Position numbers and translations under genes: made by a program. This document shows, in pieces, positions 60,833 to 64,000 of a DNA stretch of 64,000 nt; position 1 is the first letter of the stretch, and every line of letters starts with the position of its first letter. The notes beneath the pieces were generated by a model. The model had not been told where the DNA came from and made no database searches. It saw only the letters and a list, made by a program, of their open reading frames with translations. Source of the stretch: Thermoplasmata archaeon. Lineage in GTDB: Archaea; Thermoplasmatota; Thermoplasmata; Methanomassiliicoccales; Methanomethylophilaceae. The stretch covers positions 1-64,000 of the forward strand of contig SUSY01000003.1 of NCBI GenBank assembly GCA_015063185.1. The letters are read 5' to 3'.

Positions 60833-61642
60833 ATGAGCTACAGAATCGGATTCATAGGCACAGGTAAGATGGCTTCCGCGATCATCAAAGGAGTCGTCGA
60901 GAATGGCTTCTGCGACAGAAGCGAGATCATCGCTAGCAACCCCCACAAGGCCTCCAGGGAGAGGGCGGAGAATGAACTCGGAATCAAGGTTGTGGATTCG
61001 AATGCGAAGGTCGTCGAATCCACGGACATAGTCATCCTCTCGGTCAAGCCCCAACAGATCCCAGAGGTGTTTTCATCCGAAAAGCTCACTTTTGGACCGT
61101 CTCACACACTTGTGAGCATTGCTGCAGGCGTGACGATCGAGACACTCAAAAATCAAGTGCCAGATAGTAAAATTTTTAGGGTTATGCCCAACATTTGCAG
61201 TACGAATTTCGTAGGAGCGGCTTGTTTTTCGTATTCCGAAAATTGTACAGAATTGGACATCGATATCGTCAAATCCATCTTTGAATCCGTAGGTATGTGC
61301 TTCGAGGTGAAGGAGAAGGACGTCGATGCGGTCTCAGGCGTCTCTGGCAGCTCCCCCGCATTCATGTTCATGGTGATCGATGCGATGGCCGATGCAGGAG
61401 TGCTCCTTGGTCTCCCTAGGGACCTCTCGATCAGGTTGGCCGCACAGACAATGTTGGGGTCGGCTGTGACTGTATTGGAATCCGGTAAACACCCTGATGA
61501 GCTCAAGGACATGGTATGTTCCCCGGGCGGTACGACTATAGAAGGGGTCAAAGTACTCGAAGAGTTCGGTCTAAGAGCGGCGTTCATGAATGCCATAGAA
61601 GCGTGCGTGGACAAAGCAAAAGAACTTGGGAGGAAGGGCTGA
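60833..61642 (+). CDS. proC: pyrroline-5-carboxylate reductase
   Basis: 269 residues from ATG 60833, the family's usual length and start (YRIGFIGTGKMASAI, NADPH motif). An ATG at 60812 is also possible; the TATA box at 60744-60752 predicts transcription from about 60772, which excludes 60767. Later hallmarks: SVKPQQIPEVF, the RVMPN motif, and the C-terminal CSPGGTTIEGVKVLEEFGLRAAFMNAI (proline site). It completes proline synthesis from proA and proB at 41-43 kb. Confidence 0.95.
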   Translation: MSYRIGFIGTGKMASAIIKGVVENGFCDRSEIIASNPHKASRERAENELGIKVVDSNAKVVESTDIVILSVKPQQIPEVFSSEKLTFGPSHTLVSIAAGVTIETLKNQVPDSKIFRVMPNICSTNFVGAACFSYSENCTELDIDIVKSIFESVGMCFEVKEKDVDAVSGVSGSSPAFMFMVIDAMADAGVLLGLPRDLSIRLAAQTMLGSAVTVLESGKHPDELKDMVCSPGGTTIEGVKVLEEFGLRAAFMNAIEACVDKAKELGRKG

Positions 61643-61694
61643 GCCCCCTCCTTATTTTACTTCTTATAAGAATAAGAAGAATGATGTTTGCCCG

Positions 61695-63443
61695 TCAGAG
61701 GACGGGGTTCTTCTTCCTTCTCTCGAAGGGCCAGGAATGCTTGACGAGACCCATCACGACCCTGGGTGCGTTGGACCAAATTGATCCTGCATCCCAATCG
61801 AGATCCTTCTTGTTACAAACGGTGGATGCCATCATCCTCTCACCCTCCTCCTTGATGTCCCAGAGCTTCGCAGTACGCGTACTCTCGTCCTTGATGGTGA
61901 GGATGTCATCGATACGATGCATCAGATCCCTGGCTATGTTGGTCCTCTCGACACGGGTATCGTATGCCTCCTGAGTGGTGCGTCCGCACTCCAACTCGAT
62001 ATGTGCCAGCTCAAGTGCTGCATCATATGAGACGTCCGCAATCATATCCCTTGTCATCCACTTGGTCTCATAGGACAGGACATGCTTCCAGGAAGGATTC
62101 TCCAAGAGCGCCCTGTGCTCATCGAGGGTCCTTGCGAAGAACTTGTATCCGAACTTATCTGGCTCTTCGAATGCCCTGCTTCCGGGATCGACGAACGGTG
62201 CGAACGGTGCGGTGTAAATGAACAGCTTGTCATCCTTTCCGACAGCGTTCCAGAGGTTCCTTGCCTCACGGGAGCTGTTCATAGCGGACTCGACAGTCTG
62301 CTCGGGAAGCCCGGTCATATAGAACACATCGAATCTGGCACATCCATTCTTGAATGCGGATGTGAGCGTCTTCTCTACGGATTTGTTATCGTAGTTCTTA
62401 CCCATGGCCATCCTGACGATCTCGTCACTGGAGTCCGGGGAGATCTCCATGGAGTACTCACCGAATCCGCGCTGAAGTTGTGAGAAGAACTCGTCGTTAC
62501 CTGGGTGGAATATCTCGAATGCCACATGGTTCTTGATCCCTTCCTTCCTGGCTGCGGTCGCGAGACGCTCGACATAATCCTTACCTCCCTGACGGGGATC
62601 ACCGATGACGAAGATGGGAGTGTCCAAATAATCCTGGATAACGGACATGTCCTCCACAAGCTTCTCGGGGCTCCTGAATGCCGCACGACCTCTGCAGAGG
62701 AGCCTCTTGTTGGCAGCATGCGAACCACCGCACTCCGCACAGTTGAGGTTGCATCCGCGAACAGTGAACACGGAGGTCAATGGTAATTTGTCCCAGTCGA
62801 GCCAAGGGAGTGCTCCCTTGATGTCCCTGTTCCTGAGGGTACACTTGATCATGGTTCCATAATCGAACATGCACCAATCGAGGTCCTCGGGGATGTTGGT
62901 GATAGGATTGACGTGGACCTTTCCATTCTTGTCCTTCCACGTGAGATTAGGGACATCCTCGAGGTTTCCGCCGTCACAGAGGACCTGCATGAGCTTGACA
63001 TGGGGAAGCTCAGTGGAATCACCGCGCATGACCATGTCGATGTAGGGCCTCTGGATCAGATCCTCGTAGAAGTACGAGGAGGAGAATCCTCCGAACTCGA
63101 CGATTGCGTCGGGATGGTACTTCTTGACGATCTTTGCGATCTCGATGGCTCCATGACAGTGGGGCATCCAGTGGAGGTCGATCGCATACACCTTCGCGTG
63201 GATCTTCTGGATAACGCGCTCGACATCCAACTTGTCGTTCTGGAGCATCTGTACTGCAAGGTTCACGATCCTGGTCTTGAATCCTGCTGCCTCCAGATGC
63301 GAAGACATGGTCATGAATCCGATGGGGTACATCTCGAACACAGGGGACGAGGGGACCACATCACTGACAGGACCGTAGAAGATCGGTTTCTTTCTGAAAT
63401 CATACACCGTGGGTGCGTGAATGAATACGATATCTGTTGCCAT
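61695..63443 (-). CDS. B12-binding-domain radical SAM protein, Ta0216 type
   Basis: 582 residues from ATG 63443. The N-terminal 160 residues form a B12-binding-like Rossmann domain (IVFIHAPTVYDFRKKP, YPIGFMTMSSHLEAAG, IDLHWMPHCHGAIEIAKIV), though the cobalamin His loop D-x-H-x-x-G is not strict. The radical SAM core has C-x3-C-x2-C in GCNLNCAECGG and a C-terminal extension. It matches the Ta0216-like family restricted to Thermoplasmata and relatives; substrate unknown, maybe a lipid given its neighbour. It lies 10 bp after the cis-prenyltransferase gene. Confidence 0.75.
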   Translation of the reverse strand: MATDIVFIHAPTVYDFRKKPIFYGPVSDVVPSSPVFEMYPIGFMTMSSHLEAAGFKTRIVNLAVQMLQNDKLDVERVIQKIHAKVYAIDLHWMPHCHGAIEIAKIVKKYHPDAIVEFGGFSSSYFYEDLIQRPYIDMVMRGDSTELPHVKLMQVLCDGGNLEDVPNLTWKDKNGKVHVNPITNIPEDLDWCMFDYGTMIKCTLRNRDIKGALPWLDWDKLPLTSVFTVRGCNLNCAECGGSHAANKRLLCRGRAAFRSPEKLVEDMSVIQDYLDTPIFVIGDPRQGGKDYVERLATAARKEGIKNHVAFEIFHPGNDEFFSQLQRGFGEYSMEISPDSSDEIVRMAMGKNYDNKSVEKTLTSAFKNGCARFDVFYMTGLPEQTVESAMNSSREARNLWNAVGKDDKLFIYTAPFAPFVDPGSRAFEEPDKFGYKFFARTLDEHRALLENPSWKHVLSYETKWMTRDMIADVSYDAALELAHIELECGRTTQEAYDTRVERTNIARDLMHRIDDILTIKDESTRTAKLWDIKEEGERMMASTVCNKKDLDWDAGSIWSNAPRVVMGLVKHSWPFERRKKNPVL

Positions 63444-63453
63444 TGTACCACCT

Positions 63454-64000
63454 TCACGTGCCGAAACGCCTGGCACGTTGTTGATAGGACCTTATAGCCC
63501 TCAGGAAGTCTATGTACCTGAAACTGGGCCAATACACGTCCGTGAAATAGAGTTCTGAATAAGCCAACTGCCACAGCAGGAAGTTGGATAACCTGTATTC
63601 TCCGGAGGTCCTGAGGACCAGTTCCGGATCGGAAACATCGAAGGTGTACATACATTCCGAGATGGTGTCCTCATCGATGTCGGCTATGTCCAATTCACCG
63701 GATTTGACACGAGCGGACACATCCTTGACGGCGTTCACGATCTCCTGCCTTCCCCCGTATGCTATGGCCATGTTGAAATTGAATTTATCGAAGTCAGCGG
63801 TCTTCCTCTCGGCATATTCGATGGCCTCGAGCATATCCTCGGGAATGATGTCCCTCTCGCCGATAGCTCTGAGACGCACACGGTTCTCCAGAACACGTGG
63901 ATCGTCGGCGAGCTCCCTGAGGGAATTGCCGATGAGGTCCATGAGGAAATCCACCTCCTCCTGTTCCCTATTGAAGTTCTCCGTGGAGAACGCGTACACC
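63454..64000 (-). CDS. uppS: cis-prenyltransferase (UppS family), 5' end cut by the window
   Basis: About 182 residues are visible; the start lies beyond the window edge. YAFSTENFNR, NMAIAYGGRQEIVNA and the C-terminal LVLRTSGEYRLSNFLLWQLAYSELYFTDVYWPSF are the conserved regions III to V of undecaprenyl/dolichyl diphosphate synthases. It makes the long polyprenyl carrier used for glycosylation. The catalytic Asp of region I is not in view. It forms an operon with the radical SAM gene. Confidence 0.9.
   Translation of the reverse strand, partial: VYAFSTENFNREQEEVDFLMDLIGNSLRELADDPRVLENRVRLRAIGERDIIPEDMLEAIEYAERKTADFDKFNFNMAIAYGGRQEIVNAVKDVSARVKSGELDIADIDEDTISECMYTFDVSDPELVLRTSGEYRLSNFLLWQLAYSELYFTDVYWPSFRYIDFLRAIRSYQQRARRFGT

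Noticed and set aside
1..64000. CRISPR arrays, insertion sequences and rRNA genes
   Set aside because: I saw no regularly spaced repeats, no transposase apart from the integrase stub, and no rRNA-like segment.

Overview
The window is archaeal and points to a methyl-reducing methanogen of the Methanomassiliicoccales (Thermoplasmata), probably a gut or rumen type. The main evidence is a complete fpo operon (fpoA-B-C-D-H-I-J1-J2-K-L-M-N) with neither fpoF nor fpoO beside it, which is the arrangement known for that order. Further evidence is archaeal ether-lipid genes (GGGP synthase, geranylgeranyl reductase, short-chain prenyl synthase, a tetraether-synthase-like radical SAM enzyme), RadA, Csl4, Nob1, an archaeal CCA-adding enzyme, a Ta0216-type B12/radical SAM protein, TATA-box promoters and tRNA genes with encoded CCA. 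Many genes have a TATA-like box centred 24-27 bp before the chosen start codon, which implies leaderless mRNAs; I used this to select several starts.

Layout. 1-3.7 kb is an AT-rich accessory islet: a CARF-like/winged-helix protein, a convergent and overlapping HEPN-motif protein, a prokaryotic viperin (antiviral ddhNTP synthase), a small possible MazF/PemK-like partner and the C-terminal stub of a tyrosine recombinase, followed by a candidate small structured RNA. 4-16.8 kb holds housekeeping and transport genes: TspO, an SDR, CoA-disulfide reductase with rhodanese, two AGCS symporters, MarC, cardiolipin synthase, phosphoglycerate mutase, a flavodoxin-ferredoxin pair, an MTA/SAH deaminase-like amidohydrolase and an MBL hydrolase. 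16.8-25 kb carries the CCA enzyme, RadA, a tRNA-G10 methyltransferase, GGGP synthase, a PaaK-like ligase and a Tes-like radical SAM enzyme. 25-29 kb has a UroD/MtaA-type methyltransferase with a small companion, a membrane AlbA_2 (Schlafen-like) protein and tRNA-Leu(UAA).

29.8-38.7 kb is the most unusual metabolic block: an ACT-repeat protein, then bacterial-type full-length acetyl-CoA synthase acsB and both corrinoid iron-sulfur protein subunits (acsD, acsC). These converge on cooC, a core methionine-synthase-like methyltransferase and a RACo-type corrinoid activator. No CO dehydrogenase subunit is present anywhere in the window. Upstream of the activator lie a DtxR-like palindrome, a TATA box and a candidate stand-alone RNA. 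38.7-43.4 kb has an NrdG-like activase, an aldehyde dehydrogenase lacking the catalytic cysteine, tRNA-Val(CAC) and proBA. 43.5-50 kb has an HTH regulator, a CobW-like GTPase, RNA-processing genes and lipid genes. 50-60.7 kb is the fpo operon (fpoM carries an apparent 1-bp frameshift). 60.8-64 kb has proC, the Ta0216-type radical SAM protein and a partial cis-prenyltransferase.

How it fits together: the Fpo-like complex would oxidise reduced ferredoxin (or an Hdr partner) and pump ions. The ACS/CFeSP/RACo/MetE-like block would move methyl groups between acetyl-CoA, a corrinoid protein and probably homocysteine, which would suit an organism whose group lacks the H4MPT methyl branch.
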